NCBI RefSeq assembly: GCF_020535405.1
Contig: NZ_CP085036.1
Location: 1 to 64,000 of the forward strand
Direction of reading: 5' to 3'
From: Antiquaquibacter oligotrophicus
Lineage (GTDB): Bacteria; Actinomycetota; Actinomycetes; Actinomycetales; Microbacteriaceae
Length of the DNA stretch: 64,000 bases
Part shown: positions 18,893 through 28,216 of the stretch, one piece after another
Layout of the letters: each line of letters begins with the position of its first letter
Position numbering within the stretch: the stretch's first letter is position 1
Notes under the pieces: model-generated
Seen by the model: only the letters and a program-made list of their open reading frames with translations
Told to the model about the DNA's origin: nothing
Database searches by the model: none
Made by a program: the position numbers and the translations under genes

Positions 18893-19270
18893 ATGACCGG
18901 TGGAGATATTGCTGGACTGATTGCGGCGGGCATCTTCGCGGTCCTCGTGGGTCTTCTCGCCATCCCACTTGTCAAGCTCGGTCGCGTTTTTGATGAGACC
19001 AGCAGTGCCATTCGCGAGTTGAGTTCGAATGTCACCCCGCTGCTCGAGGAGGCGACGACCACGATCAGCGAGACCAACAAGCAGATCGCGCGGGTCGATG
19101 CGATCACGAGCAACGTCGAGGAGGCTACCGGCAACGCGTCGTCCCTTGTCGCTCTCTTCGCGGCAACCGTAGGTGGACCGCTCATCAAGATCGCGGGGTT
19201 CTCTGCAGGTGTTCGGGCGGCCATCGGAGGGCTCCGGCCTGGCCGCAAGTCGGCGTCACGAACGAAGTAA
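18893..19270 (+). CDS. DUF948 family membrane-anchored coiled-coil protein
   Basis: The protein has 125 residues, with one N-terminal membrane segment (about 5-28) followed by a helical, charged region (LGRVFDETSSAIRELSSNVTPLLEEATTTI) typical of DUF948 and a basic C-terminus. Function unknown; the family resembles general-stress coiled-coil proteins. ATG 18893 has a strong AAGGAG six bases upstream. It lies between rpsD and a second small membrane protein, 64 bases apart, which are likely co-expressed. Confidence 0.82.
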   Translation: MTGGDIAGLIAAGIFAVLVGLLAIPLVKLGRVFDETSSAIRELSSNVTPLLEEATTTISETNKQIARVDAITSNVEEATGNASSLVALFAATVGGPLIKIAGFSAGVRAAIGGLRPGRKSASRTK

Positions 19271-19334
19271 GCTTGGTGCGGGTAGCGCCCAGAAGCGTCG
19301 CCTTCCACTGATCGTTTCGACTCAAGGAGCACAC

Positions 19335-19559
19335 ATGAAGGGCGTTCTTCTCGTACTGGCAGGTGTCGCCGTCGGCTTCGTCGTCGCACACCAGGTGGCA
19401 AAAACCCCCGAGGGTAAGAGATTCTTCGAGGACGTCGACTCGAAGGCGCGGGAGTTCGGAAACGCGGTGGTTGACGGCTACAAGGCCCGCGAGGCGGAGC
19501 TGCGTGCCGCCGTTGCGGAGGCCGAAGAGGCGATCGCCGACCTCAAACGCTCCCGCTAA
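19335..19559 (+). CDS. small membrane-anchored helical protein
   Basis: The protein has 74 residues. A hydrophobic, glycine- and valine-rich N-terminus (about 2-21) is followed by an amphipathic charged helix rich in Glu, Ala and Lys (24-74). It resembles YtxH-like small proteins in build, but I cannot assign the family firmly. AAGGAG lies five bases before ATG 19335. With the DUF948 gene before it, it makes a small two-gene set of membrane-anchored coiled-coil proteins. A hairpin follows the stop. Confidence 0.78.
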   Translation: MKGVLLVLAGVAVGFVVAHQVAKTPEGKRFFEDVDSKAREFGNAVVDGYKAREAELRAAVAEAEEAIADLKRSR

Positions 19560-19573
19560 GCCATCCATCACCC

Positions 19574-19600
19574 GCGGGCACACTGCCCGCTCATCATTTT
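19574..19600 (+). terminator. putative intrinsic terminator before alaS
   Basis: GCGGGCA and TGCCCGC form a perfect 7-bp stem around a CAC loop, followed by TCATCATTTT. It separates the small membrane protein gene from alaS, ending only nine bases before the alaS ATG, so it could also attenuate alaS. Confidence 0.55.
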
Positions 19601-19609
19601 CAGGAACCC

Positions 19610-22264
19610 ATGCAGACCGCCGATATCCAGAACCGCTGGCTGACCTTTTTCGGAGATCGCGGTCACACCGTGGTCCCGTCCGCTTCGCTCGTGAGCGACG
19701 ACCCCACCCTGCTTTTCACGGTGGCGGGAATGGTGCCGTTTGTGCCCTACCTCACGGGGCTGGTACCCGCGCCGTTCCCACGCGCAACGAGCGTTCAGAA
19801 GTGCATCCGCACCCTCGACATCGAGGAGGTCGGGAAGACGCCACGGCACGGCACGTTCTTCCAGATGAACGGCAACTTCTCGTTCGGCGACTACTTCAAA
19901 GAGGGCGCCATCACCTACGCGTGGGAGCTTCTCACGACGGAGGAGTCCAAGGGTGGGCTCGGTTTCGATGAGAAGGACCTCTGGGTCACCGTCTACAAGG
20001 ATGACGACGAGGCCATCGACCTGTGGAAGAAGGTCGCAGGCCTCTCCGACGAGCGGATCCAGCGGCTCGACAAGGACACGAACTACTGGTCGACCGGCCA
20101 GCCCGGCCCGGCTGGCCCGTGCTCGGAGATATTTTTCGATCGCGGCCCCAAGTACGGCATCGACGGGGGACCGGCGACCGACGACGATCGGTACGTCGAA
20201 ATCTGGAACCTCGTTTTTATGCAGTATCTGCGAGGCGAGGGAAGCGGCAAGGACTTCGAGATCCTCGGTGAACTGCCCAAAAAGAACATCGACACCGGCA
20301 TGGGCATGGAGCGTGTCGCCTTCATCAAGCAGGGTGTAGAGAACTTCTACGAAATCGATCAGGTGCGGCCCGTCCTCGATCGGGCATCCGAATTGTCCGG
20401 ACGCAACTACGGCCACAATCACGACGACGACGTTCGGATGCGCGTGATTGCCGATCACGTGCGCTCCGGCCTCATGCTCATGTCGGATGGCGTCACACCC
20501 AGCAACGAGGGGCGCGGATACATCCTCCGTCGACTACTCCGCCGCACGGTGCGCGCAATGCGTCTCCTCGGAGTCGAAGAGCCGACTTTCGCCGAACTGT
20601 TCCCGGCATCCCGTGACGCCATGAAGGCGCAATATCCCGAGGTTGCCACCGACTTCGACCGCATTTCTCGATTGGCGCTGGCCGAGGAAGAGACGTTCCT
20701 GCGCACGCTCGCGAGCGGAACCACCATCCTCGATGTTGCCGTCGCTCGGACTCGGCAGGCTGGATCGGCCGAGTTGCCGAGCGACACGGCCTTCCTGCTC
20801 CACGACACGTACGGTTTCCCCATCGATTTGACGCTGGAGATTGCCGAGGAGGCTGGTCTCTCCGTTGACCGGGATGCCTTCGATTCCCTCATGCACCGCC
20901 AGCGCACGCTTGCCAAGGAGGATGCCAAGTCCAAGAAGCAGCACCTGGCCGATCTTTCGGTCTACAGCGCGTTCCGGGCTCAAGGCGAAACCGCGTTCAC
21001 CGGCTACGAGTACCTGTCGACGGACAGCACCGTGCTCGGCATTATCAAGAATGGCGAATCGGTGACGAAGGCCTCGGCGGGGGATATCGCGGAGATCATC
21101 CTCGCGGAGACCTCGTTGTATGCGGAGTCCGGTGGTCAAGAGGCGGATGCCGGCACCATCGTCGGCTCGGGCTACGAGCTCGAGGTCCTCGACGTGCAGC
21201 GTCCCGTGAAGGGTCTCATCAGCCACAAGGTGCAGGTCACCTCGGGTGAGGTGGGTGTCGGCGATGCGGCTACAACACTCGTCGACGCGGACTGGCGCCG
21301 TGGCGCTGAGCAAGCACACTCCGCTACGCACCTCATCCACGCGGCCCTCCGACAGATCTTGGGCCCGCAGGCTCACCAGTCCGGTTCGTACAACAAGGCC
21401 GGCTACATGCGTCTCGATTTCTCGTGGAACGAGGCCCTGTCGCCGGCCACACGTTCCGAGGTCGAGGAAGTCGCCAACAACGCGGTGCGTGACAACCTCG
21501 AGGTGACGACACGCATCATGTCCCTTGACGAAGCGAAGTCGCTCGGCGCGATGGCTCTCTTCGGCGAGAAGTACGGCGAGACGGTTCGTGTCGTCGAGAT
21601 CGGGGGGCCGTGGTCGCTCGAACTGTGCGCCGGCACCCACGTGTCGCGTTCGTCCGAGATCGGTCTCATCAACGTCGTGGGCGAGTCCTCCGTCGGAGCG
21701 ACGAACCGACGTATCGAATCGCTCGTGGGTCTCGACGCGTTCCGGGATCTCGCGACGGAGCGTGCCATCGTTTCTGAGCTCACGTCGAGCCTCAAGACGC
21801 CGCGTGAACAGCTTCCAGAGCGCATCGCAGAACTGGTGGCGAGTCTCAAGGCCGCGGAGAAAACGATCGCGCAGTTCGAGCAGGCCGCCCTGTCCCAGCG
21901 GGTGCCCGCTCTCGTCGAGAATCGCCGGCTCGTCGGTTCGACGACCATCGTCGCCGAGAATCTCGGGTCCGTGGCATCCGGCGACGACCTCCGCTCGCTG
22001 GCGCTGTCGGTGCGCGAGCGACTCGGGTCGGAACCGGCTCTCGTCGCCCTTGGAGCTGACGTTGGCGGCAAGCCAGCGATCATCGTCGCGACCAACGACG
22101 CCTCGCGAGCTCATGGGCTCAAGGCCGGCGTTCTCGCGAAGGCTGCCGCAGGCGTCCTCGGTGGTGGTGGCGGCGGCAAGGACGATATCGCCCAGGGCGG
22201 CGGAACGGATGTTTCGGCCATTGGTGCCGCGCTCGACGCGGTCGTGAGCCAGGCCGCTTCCTGA
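19610..22264 (+). CDS. alaS: alanyl-tRNA synthetase
   Basis: AlaS charges tRNA-Ala and clears mischarged Ser and Gly. The protein has 884 residues, full length. The N-terminal class II core includes RTLDIEEVGKTPRHGTFF and the FQMNGNFSFGDYF region. The editing domain carries the HSATH motif near 570 and the CAGTH zinc motif near 673. The C-terminal DHHA1-type domain ends in a Gly-rich GGGGGGKDDIAQGGG stretch. The stop shares one base with ruvX, a pairing conserved in many actinobacteria. Confidence 0.97.
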   Translation: MQTADIQNRWLTFFGDRGHTVVPSASLVSDDPTLLFTVAGMVPFVPYLTGLVPAPFPRATSVQKCIRTLDIEEVGKTPRHGTFFQMNGNFSFGDYFKEGAITYAWELLTTEESKGGLGFDEKDLWVTVYKDDDEAIDLWKKVAGLSDERIQRLDKDTNYWSTGQPGPAGPCSEIFFDRGPKYGIDGGPATDDDRYVEIWNLVFMQYLRGEGSGKDFEILGELPKKNIDTGMGMERVAFIKQGVENFYEIDQVRPVLDRASELSGRNYGHNHDDDVRMRVIADHVRSGLMLMSDGVTPSNEGRGYILRRLLRRTVRAMRLLGVEEPTFAELFPASRDAMKAQYPEVATDFDRISRLALAEEETFLRTLASGTTILDVAVARTRQAGSAELPSDTAFLLHDTYGFPIDLTLEIAEEAGLSVDRDAFDSLMHRQRTLAKEDAKSKKQHLADLSVYSAFRAQGETAFTGYEYLSTDSTVLGIIKNGESVTKASAGDIAEIILAETSLYAESGGQEADAGTIVGSGYELEVLDVQRPVKGLISHKVQVTSGEVGVGDAATTLVDADWRRGAEQAHSATHLIHAALRQILGPQAHQSGSYNKAGYMRLDFSWNEALSPATRSEVEEVANNAVRDNLEVTTRIMSLDEAKSLGAMALFGEKYGETVRVVEIGGPWSLELCAGTHVSRSSEIGLINVVGESSVGATNRRIESLVGLDAFRDLATERAIVSELTSSLKTPREQLPERIAELVASLKAAEKTIAQFEQAALSQRVPALVENRRLVGSTTIVAENLGSVASGDDLRSLALSVRERLGSEPALVALGADVGGKPAIIVATNDASRAHGLKAGVLAKAAAGVLGGGGGGKDDIAQGGGTDVSAIGAALDAVVSQAAS

Positions 22265-22725
22265 TGCGTTCGGGCGTTCGCCTCGGTGTCGACGTCGGGA
22301 CGGCGCGCATCGGGGTCGCCCGGAGCGATCTGCACGGAATGCTCGCGACTCCGGTCGAGACTGTCCCGCGCGGAGCAGGCGACGTTGAGCGAATCGCGGC
22401 CATTGTGGCCGAGACAGAGTGCATGGAGATGATCGTGGGTCTCCCTATCGCGCTGTCGGGCAATGAGACCGCGTCGACGGCGGATGCTCGCGAATTCGCC
22501 GGCCGCCTCGCGGACCTCGGCGTGGCCACCGTCCGCGTCGTCGACGAACGTCTGTCCACGGTGTCTGCGCACGCCGCATTGCGGTCGTCTGGCAGGCGGG
22601 AGAAGGGGTCCCGCTCAGTCGTCGATCAGGTCGCCGCCGTTATAATCCTTCAGCACGCACTCGACTCCGAGCGTGCGTCCGGCCGCCCGCCCGGCGCGCT
22701 CATCGATCCGCACGAAGGAGCCTAA
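22264..22725 (+). CDS. ruvX: YqgF/RuvX family RNase H-like protein
   Basis: The protein has 153 residues with the RNase H-like fold. GVDVGTARIGVARS holds the first acidic residue, VDERLSTVSA the second and VVDQVAAV the last. The family is annotated as a putative Holliday junction resolvase, but members also take part in 16S rRNA 5'-end maturation, so the precise job is open. It overlaps alaS by one base and abuts mltG. Confidence 0.92.
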   Translation: MRSGVRLGVDVGTARIGVARSDLHGMLATPVETVPRGAGDVERIAAIVAETECMEMIVGLPIALSGNETASTADAREFAGRLADLGVATVRVVDERLSTVSAHAALRSSGRREKGSRSVVDQVAAVIILQHALDSERASGRPPGALIDPHEGA

Positions 22726-24024
22726 GTGGCGAACGAACCGAGCTGGGAGGACATCTTCACTCCCCGCGACACGGCGCCGGACCAGAATGCGGCTCCTCAG
22801 CCCGCCAGCGCTCCCGTTGTGGTGGCACCGGCGTTAAGTCGACGCGAAGCGCGTGAGCGTCAGGCGACTGGGGCGGGAGGTGGCGGCTCGCGCGGTGGTG
22901 GTCGTGGACGCGATAACAGCGGCAACTATGGTCGGACTCCGCGTAAGCGGCGTCTTCTGTGGCTCTGGATCACGCTGCCCATCGTGCTCATCGTCGGTGG
23001 ACTCGGCGGTGCAGCGGCCTATGGCTGGCTCAACTACGAGGACCAGATCCGAGAACTCATTGGCTGGGAACTTCCTAACGACTACACCGGCGCCGGCAAC
23101 GGTGTGGAAGTCATCGTCCCCATCCAATCGGGGGACATCGGCGCAGACGTTGCCAAAACTCTCCACGACGCGGGTGTGACGATGACGTTTGATGCCGTCT
23201 ACGACCTCCTCGTGGAGAACCCGGACATCGGTTTTGTTCCGGGCAACTGGCGACTGCAGGAGGAGATGAGCGCGCAGTCTGCGATCGATGCTCTGCAGGA
23301 TCCCGCGAACAAGGTCACGAGTGAATTGCTCTTGACCGAGGGTTCTGTGCTTCCCGACGCTCTCGAGATCATCGCGCAGACCACGGGAATCCCCCTGGAA
23401 GAGGTGCAGGCCGCTGCGGCTGACCCGACCGTCTACGGGGTACCGGCCGAAGCGCCCTCGCTCGAGGGCTATCTGTTCCCCGCTACATACGAGTTGAGCG
23501 GTGACGAAACGGCCCAAGACATCTTGCAGATGCTCGTGGACGAGATGTTCGAGCGCCTCGACGCCTTCGGTGTCGCGCCCGATCAGCGTCACGTCGTTTT
23601 GACGAAGGCATCGATCATCCAGCGCGAGGCTGGTTGGAATGTCGACGACTTCTACAAGGTGGCCAGAGTCTTCGAGAACCGTCTGGAACAGGGCATCAAT
23701 CTCGAGTCCGATGCCACGGTCGCCTACGGTACCGGCAACCTCCACACCGTGTGGACCGAACCGGAGGAGCGCGCCGACGCGTCCAACCCCTACAACACCT
23801 ACGCGAACCCCGGGCTACCCATTGGTCCGATCGGCCTGCCCGGTGAGGACGCGATTTCGGCAGCTCTCAACCCAGCCGATGGCCCCTGGTTGTTCTTTGT
23901 GCCGATCAATCTCGCCACCGGTGAGACCGTGTTCTCCGAAACTGCGGATCAGCATGAGGCGGCCGCCGAACAACTTCGCGCGTGGTGTCGCGAGAGCGAC
24001 GAGAACGCCGCATACTGTGCGTAA
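22726..24024 (+). CDS. mltG: endolytic murein transglycosylase MltG
   Basis: MltG cleaves nascent peptidoglycan glycan strands at the outer face of the membrane. The protein has 432 residues. A long cytoplasmic N-terminus includes an RGG-like Gly/Arg run (about 49-63). It is followed by a basic patch, one membrane segment (about 77-100) and the YceG domain. The catalytic glutamate lies in IIQREAGW (around residue 303), followed by VFENRLEQGINLESDATVAY and the NPYNTYANPGLPIGPI motif. The GTG start directly follows the ruvX stop with GAAGGAG upstream. Confidence 0.95.
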   Translation: MANEPSWEDIFTPRDTAPDQNAAPQPASAPVVVAPALSRREARERQATGAGGGGSRGGGRGRDNSGNYGRTPRKRRLLWLWITLPIVLIVGGLGGAAAYGWLNYEDQIRELIGWELPNDYTGAGNGVEVIVPIQSGDIGADVAKTLHDAGVTMTFDAVYDLLVENPDIGFVPGNWRLQEEMSAQSAIDALQDPANKVTSELLLTEGSVLPDALEIIAQTTGIPLEEVQAAAADPTVYGVPAEAPSLEGYLFPATYELSGDETAQDILQMLVDEMFERLDAFGVAPDQRHVVLTKASIIQREAGWNVDDFYKVARVFENRLEQGINLESDATVAYGTGNLHTVWTEPEERADASNPYNTYANPGLPIGPIGLPGEDAISAALNPADGPWLFFVPINLATGETVFSETADQHEAAAEQLRAWCRESDENAAYCA

Positions 24025-24862
24025 TCCGGAGCGCACGCGATTAGCGGTACTCGGATCGCCCATCGCCCATTCGCTCTCGCCGACGATCCATGCTGCGGCA
24101 TATCGCGTGCTCGACACCGGGTGGGACTATGGCGCTCACGACGTGACGGGGGAGTCACTCGCATCCTTTGTCGCGGCTCTCGATGACCAGTGGCGCGGTC
24201 TGTCGCTGACGATGCCGCTCAAGCGCGATGTTCTTCCGCTTTTGACGGCACGTGACGAGATGGTCGATCGGGTGGGTGCCGCCAACACGGTCCTCTTGGG
24301 CGACTCTCTCGTCAGCGGTTTCAACACCGACGTTCGGGGCGCCGTCGAGTCGTTTCGTCGCGCTGGTGTGGCCACTCTCGATTCCGTGCACATTCTCGGC
24401 GCGGGCGCTACAGCCGCGTCGCTGCTCATCGCCGCCGTGGAACTCGGAGCCACCCACGCTCTGATCTCTGCGCGCACCGTGGAGAGGGCTGAGCCCCTCG
24501 TGGTGTTGGGTGCTCGTGAGGGTATCGACGTTGATGTCAGACCGTGGGGGATCAGCGATCGGTCGCACGCGGTCCCGGATGCCGTGATCTCCACGATTCC
24601 GCAGGGCGCGGCCGACCTCGTCTTCCCGGAGGACGTGCGGAGCAGATCCACCCTGTTCGACGTCGCCTATGACCCGTGGCCCACTCCTCTAGCCAGGGCC
24701 TGGTCCGACGTCGGTGGGCGAGTGATCTCGGGTCTGGACCTCCTCATCAACCAAGCGGTCGGCCAGATCCGTGTCTTCCTGACGGGAGACGTTGAGCGTC
24801 CGCTCCCGGACGAGGAGAGTGTGATCGCAGCTATGTGGGAGTCGGTCGCGAGCCGCCACTGA
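24017..24862 (+). CDS. aroE: shikimate dehydrogenase
   Basis: AroE reduces 3-dehydroshikimate to shikimate with NADPH. The protein has 281 residues. It shows GSPIAHSLSPTIHAAAY for substrate binding, LTMPLKRD with the catalytic lysine (usually VTxPxK), the GFNTDVRG motif, and a GAGATAASLL nucleotide loop. GTG 24017 lies eight bases inside mltG and starts the frame just before the conserved region. It is the first of the five aro genes clustered here. Confidence 0.92.
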   Translation: MRNPERTRLAVLGSPIAHSLSPTIHAAAYRVLDTGWDYGAHDVTGESLASFVAALDDQWRGLSLTMPLKRDVLPLLTARDEMVDRVGAANTVLLGDSLVSGFNTDVRGAVESFRRAGVATLDSVHILGAGATAASLLIAAVELGATHALISARTVERAEPLVVLGAREGIDVDVRPWGISDRSHAVPDAVISTIPQGAADLVFPEDVRSRSTLFDVAYDPWPTPLARAWSDVGGRVISGLDLLINQAVGQIRVFLTGDVERPLPDEESVIAAMWESVASRH

Positions 24863-24909
24863 GGCTCCGACGGAGCATCCGTCCCGCGCGCCTGTGGGAG
24901 GATTGACGC

Positions 24910-26115
24910 ATGCTTCGTTGGTTGACGGCCGGAGAGTCGCACGGTCCGGAACTGGTGGCGATCCTCGAGGGTATTCCCGCCGGTGTTCCTGTTTCGCCCG
25001 AGTCCATCCAGGAGGATCTGCACCGCCGCAGCCTCGGTTACGGACGCGGTGCTCGGATGAAGTTCGAGCAGGATGAGCTGACGATCTCGGCGGGAGTCCG
25101 CTTCGGCGCGACCATGGGTAGCCCTGTGGCGCTGCGCATCGGCAACACCGAATGGCCCCGCTGGGTCGATGTCATGAGCGCCACACCCGTCGATCCGGAG
25201 ACTCTTCCGAAGGGTCGCGGGGCGCCGCTGACGCGACCTCGTCCCGGGCATGCCGACCTCGTCGGAATGCAGAAGTACGACTTCCCTGAGGCGCGTAATG
25301 TTCTTGAACGCGCGAGTGCTCGTGAGACGGCGGCTCGTGTGGGGCTCGGTGCCGTCGCGCGTAGCTTCCTGTCTGAGCTCGGCATCAGCATCCTCAGCCA
25401 TACGTTGTCGATCGGTTCCGTCCGTGTTCCCGATGGCTCGGCTCTCCCCACGTACGACGATGTCGCCTACCTCGATGCCGACCCGTTGCGGTGCTTCGAC
25501 TCCGCGACTTCGGCCGAGATGGTTGCCGAGGTCGACCGCGCACACGATGACGGTGACACTCTGGGCGGGGTTGTCGAGGTTCTTGCTTACGGTGTTCCGC
25601 CTGGGCTCGGGTCCTACGTCCACTGGGATCGGCGACTCGACTCGCAGTTGGCGGCAGCGCTCATGGGCATCCAGGCGATCAAGGGTGTCGAGGTAGGCGA
25701 CGGATTCGCCACCGCCGCCAGGCGTGGGTCCGTTGCTCACGACGAGCTCGTCATGGGCGCCGACGGGATCACTCGCCTCAGCGACCGCGCAGGCGGCACC
25801 GAGGGCGGCATGACCACCGGCACGCTCCTCAGGGTTCGCGCGGCGATGAAGCCCATCTCCACCGTTCCTCACGCGCTTCGGACGGTCGATGTCGCAACCG
25901 GTGCCGCGGCGGATGCCCACCACCAGCGTTCCGACGTGTGCGCCGTTCCCGCCTCGGGGGTCGTCGCCGAGGCGATGGTCGCGCTTGTGCTCGCCAACTC
26001 GGTGCTCGAGAAGTTCGGTGGCGATTCCGTTGGCGAGACCCGACGCAATCTCGATGCCTATCTTGCGAGCATCCCCGAAGCACTCACGACCGCCAGGTCA
26101 TCGCAGAGTGAGTGA
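24910..26115 (+). CDS. aroC: chorismate synthase
   Basis: AroC converts EPSP to chorismate using reduced FMN. The protein has 401 residues, normal for the family. Signatures are [16 protein letters not shown] at the N-terminus, the [13 protein letters not shown] motif, [15 protein letters not shown], and the C-terminal [17 protein letters not shown] stretch. GGGAGG lies upstream of ATG 24910. The last eight bases overlap aroK. Confidence 0.97.
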   Translation: MLRWLTAGESHGPELVAILEGIPAGVPVSPESIQEDLHRRSLGYGRGARMKFEQDELTISAGVRFGATMGSPVALRIGNTEWPRWVDVMSATPVDPETLPKGRGAPLTRPRPGHADLVGMQKYDFPEARNVLERASARETAARVGLGAVARSFLSELGISILSHTLSIGSVRVPDGSALPTYDDVAYLDADPLRCFDSATSAEMVAEVDRAHDDGDTLGGVVEVLAYGVPPGLGSYVHWDRRLDSQLAAALMGIQAIKGVEVGDGFATAARRGSVAHDELVMGADGITRLSDRAGGTEGGMTTGTLLRVRAAMKPISTVPHALRTVDVATGAAADAHHQRSDVCAVPASGVVAEAMVALVLANSVLEKFGGDSVGETRRNLDAYLASIPEALTTARSSQSE

Positions 26116-26617
26116 GGTCGGGTCGCCGGCGGTTGTGCTCATCGGGGCACCCGGGGCAGGGAAGACCCGCACGGGGAAACGTCTGGCACGTTTACTCGAG
26201 GTGCCGATCATCGACACGGACAGTGTCATCGTCGAGCGCCATGGTCCCATTGCTGACATCTTCGACACGTATGGCGAAGCAGTGTTCCGGCGTTGGGAGC
26301 GCGAAGCCGTCGCGGAGGCGCTGACGCAACCCGCGATCGTAACGCTGGGCGGCGGAGCTGTACTCGACTCCGAAACTCAGGCCGATCTCGAAGGGCTACC
26401 CGTCGTACAGCTGACCATCTCCGCGGAGGCCGTCGAGCGCCGCATCGCCGGCGGCAAGCGACCTCTCGTGAGGGGCGGCGTTGGGGCGTGGAGTGACCTC
26501 GTCGCTCGTCGGCAGCCCATCTACGACAGACTCGCGGACCTCACCATCGACACCTCCACGGTTCCCCTGGACGGCGTCGCGCACACGATCGCAGACTGGT
26601 TGGAGAACCGAGCATGA
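26108..26617 (+). CDS. aroK: shikimate kinase
   Basis: AroK phosphorylates shikimate at O3. The protein has 169 residues, typical. The P-loop is [18 protein letters not shown] near the N-terminus, followed by the DTDSVIVE metal-binding region, the RRWEREAV substrate arginine region, the LGGGAVLD Walker B-like motif and the lid RPLVRGG. GTG 26108 overlaps aroC by eight bases, and the stop overlaps aroB by four, so the aroC-aroK-aroB block is tightly coupled. Confidence 0.95.
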   Translation: MSEVGSPAVVLIGAPGAGKTRTGKRLARLLEVPIIDTDSVIVERHGPIADIFDTYGEAVFRRWEREAVAEALTQPAIVTLGGGAVLDSETQADLEGLPVVQLTISAEAVERRIAGGKRPLVRGGVGAWSDLVARRQPIYDRLADLTIDTSTVPLDGVAHTIADWLENRA

Positions 26618-27690
26618 GTGGCACGACAGTGATTCCGGTGACGGGAGTCGACTCCTACGACGTGCTCGTCGGACGGGGACTCCTGGCCGATCTACCGCAG
26701 CAACTCGGCACCCGTGTCGCGAAGGTGCTCATCGTTCACCCCCCGACGCTCGGCGCGCGCGCTGCTCGCCTCCGGGAGGCCCTGAGCGAACGATACGAGG
26801 TCTATCTCGCGGAAGTCCCCGACGCCGAGGACGCAAAAAGGGTGGAGGTCGCGGCATTCTGCTGGCAGATCATGGGCCAGACCGACTTCACCAGGACCGA
26901 CGCCGTCATCGGTCTCGGTGGGGGAGCAACGACCGATCTCGCCGGCTTTGTCGCCGCGACATGGCTTCGCGGAGTCCGATTGATCCAGGTGCCGACGAGT
27001 GTCGCGGGAATGGTGGACGCCGCCGTCGGGGGAAAGACCGGGATCAACACCGCTGAGGGCAAAAATCTCGTCGGATCGTTTTATGCACCCGCCGCCGTCA
27101 TCGCGGACCTGGACCTGCTCGACACGCTCCCTCGCAATGAGATCCTCGCCGGCTTCGCGGAGATCGTTAAGTGCGGCTTTATCGGCGAGCCCGACATTCT
27201 CGACATCATCGAGGCCGATCCAGAGGCTGCGACGGATCCGACGAGCGACGCCTTCCGACGTGTCGTTGAGCTGTCGATCGCACTCAAGGCACGAGTGGTG
27301 AGTGAGGACTTCAAAGAGTCAGGTCTGCGCGAAATCCTCAACTACGGGCATACGCTCGGCCACGCAATTGAGCACGCTGAACGGTATCGCTGGCGCCACG
27401 GAGCTGCCATTTCGGTCGGTATGGTCTTCGCGGCGGAGCTCGGTCGTATCGCGGGGTCACTCTCCGACGAGGTCGTCGATCGGCACCGCGCCATCCTCAC
27501 GTCTCTCACCCTGCCCATCGACTACCCGCTTGGGCGTTGGCAGACGCTCCTGGCGACAATGCAACGCGATAAGAAGGCGCGGGCCGGCATGATGAGGTTC
27601 ATCGTGCTCGATGCCGTTGGCAAACCCACGGTCCTCGCCGGTCCAGATGAGTCTCTCCTCTTCGCGGCCTACCAGGAGGTCGGGGTCTGA
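26614..27690 (+). CDS. aroB: 3-dehydroquinate synthase
   Basis: AroB converts DAHP to 3-dehydroquinate with NAD and a divalent metal. The protein has 358 residues. It shows the GLGGGATTDLAGFVAATWLRG nucleotide motif, PTSVAGMVDAAVGGKTGIN, the FAEIVKCGFI region, and the metal-binding histidines in NYGHTLGHAIEH. ATG 26614 overlaps the aroK stop by four bases (ATGA). Confidence 0.97.
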   Translation: MSGTTVIPVTGVDSYDVLVGRGLLADLPQQLGTRVAKVLIVHPPTLGARAARLREALSERYEVYLAEVPDAEDAKRVEVAAFCWQIMGQTDFTRTDAVIGLGGGATTDLAGFVAATWLRGVRLIQVPTSVAGMVDAAVGGKTGINTAEGKNLVGSFYAPAAVIADLDLLDTLPRNEILAGFAEIVKCGFIGEPDILDIIEADPEAATDPTSDAFRRVVELSIALKARVVSEDFKESGLREILNYGHTLGHAIEHAERYRWRHGAAISVGMVFAAELGRIAGSLSDEVVDRHRAILTSLTLPIDYPLGRWQTLLATMQRDKKARAGMMRFIVLDAVGKPTVLAGPDESLLFAAYQEVGV

Positions 27691-27720
27691 GATGTCGAGT
27701 GGGGCGGATGCGACGGCCGA

Positions 27721-27726
27721 TACACT
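27721..27726 (+). promoter_or_regulatory. -10 hexamer of aroQ, leaderless
   Basis: TACACT is followed by seven bases and GTG 27734, the same spacing as at yebC. It predicts a leaderless aroQ transcript inside the aro cluster and supports the shorter start. Confidence 0.4.
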
Positions 27727-27733
27727 CGACGTC

Positions 27734-28174
27734 GTGACCAGCATCCTCGTCCTCAACGGCCCGAACCTCGGTCGTCTCGGCTCACGGGAGCCGGATGTCT
27801 ACGGCACCGGCAACCTCGAAGACCTGCGTGTGGCGCTCGAGTCGGCTTCCCGCAGCGACCATGAGATCGACCTTCGCCAGACAAATGACGAAGCGACACT
27901 CATTGGCTGGTTGCACGAGGCGGTGGACAACGGTTCGCCGGTGATTCTCAATCCGGCTGCGTTCACGCACTACTCGTACGCTCTTCGCGACGCCGCCGCA
28001 CTCGTGACGAAGGCCGGTCTGATTCTCGTCGAAGTCCACCTTTCGAATCCGCACGCTCGCGAGGAGTTCCGCCACACGAGCGTGATTTCCGCGGTGGCGA
28101 CGGGCGTCATCGCCGGTTTCGGCTTCGACTCCTATCTCCTGGCGCTGGAACTCGTCGAGCGCAGGCTCGGGTAG
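27734..28174 (+). CDS. aroQ: 3-dehydroquinate dehydratase, type II
   Basis: This dodecameric type II enzyme dehydrates 3-dehydroquinate to 3-dehydroshikimate. With GTG 27734 it has 146 residues and begins VTSILVLNGPNLGRLG, the normal start of the family. ATG 27692 would add 14 atypical residues and is the alternative. The active-site tyrosine is in DVYGTGN, NPAAFTHYSYALRDA holds the substrate loop, and VEVHLSNPHAREEFR the catalytic histidine region. The stop codon TAG is part of the efp -10 box. Confidence 0.95.
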   Translation: MTSILVLNGPNLGRLGSREPDVYGTGNLEDLRVALESASRSDHEIDLRQTNDEATLIGWLHEAVDNGSPVILNPAAFTHYSYALRDAAALVTKAGLILVEVHLSNPHAREEFRHTSVISAVATGVIAGFGFDSYLLALELVERRLG

Positions 28175-28177
28175 ACT
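28172..28177 (+). promoter_or_regulatory. -10 hexamer of efp-nusB
   Basis: TAGACT overlaps the aroQ stop codon. Transcription from about 28184 would give a leader of roughly 33 bases, with a purine-rich GAAAGAACGG before the efp ATG. Confidence 0.5.
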
Positions 28178-28216
28178 CGACCGCTGGTTTCCCTGAAAGA
28201 ACGGATTGACATACGC

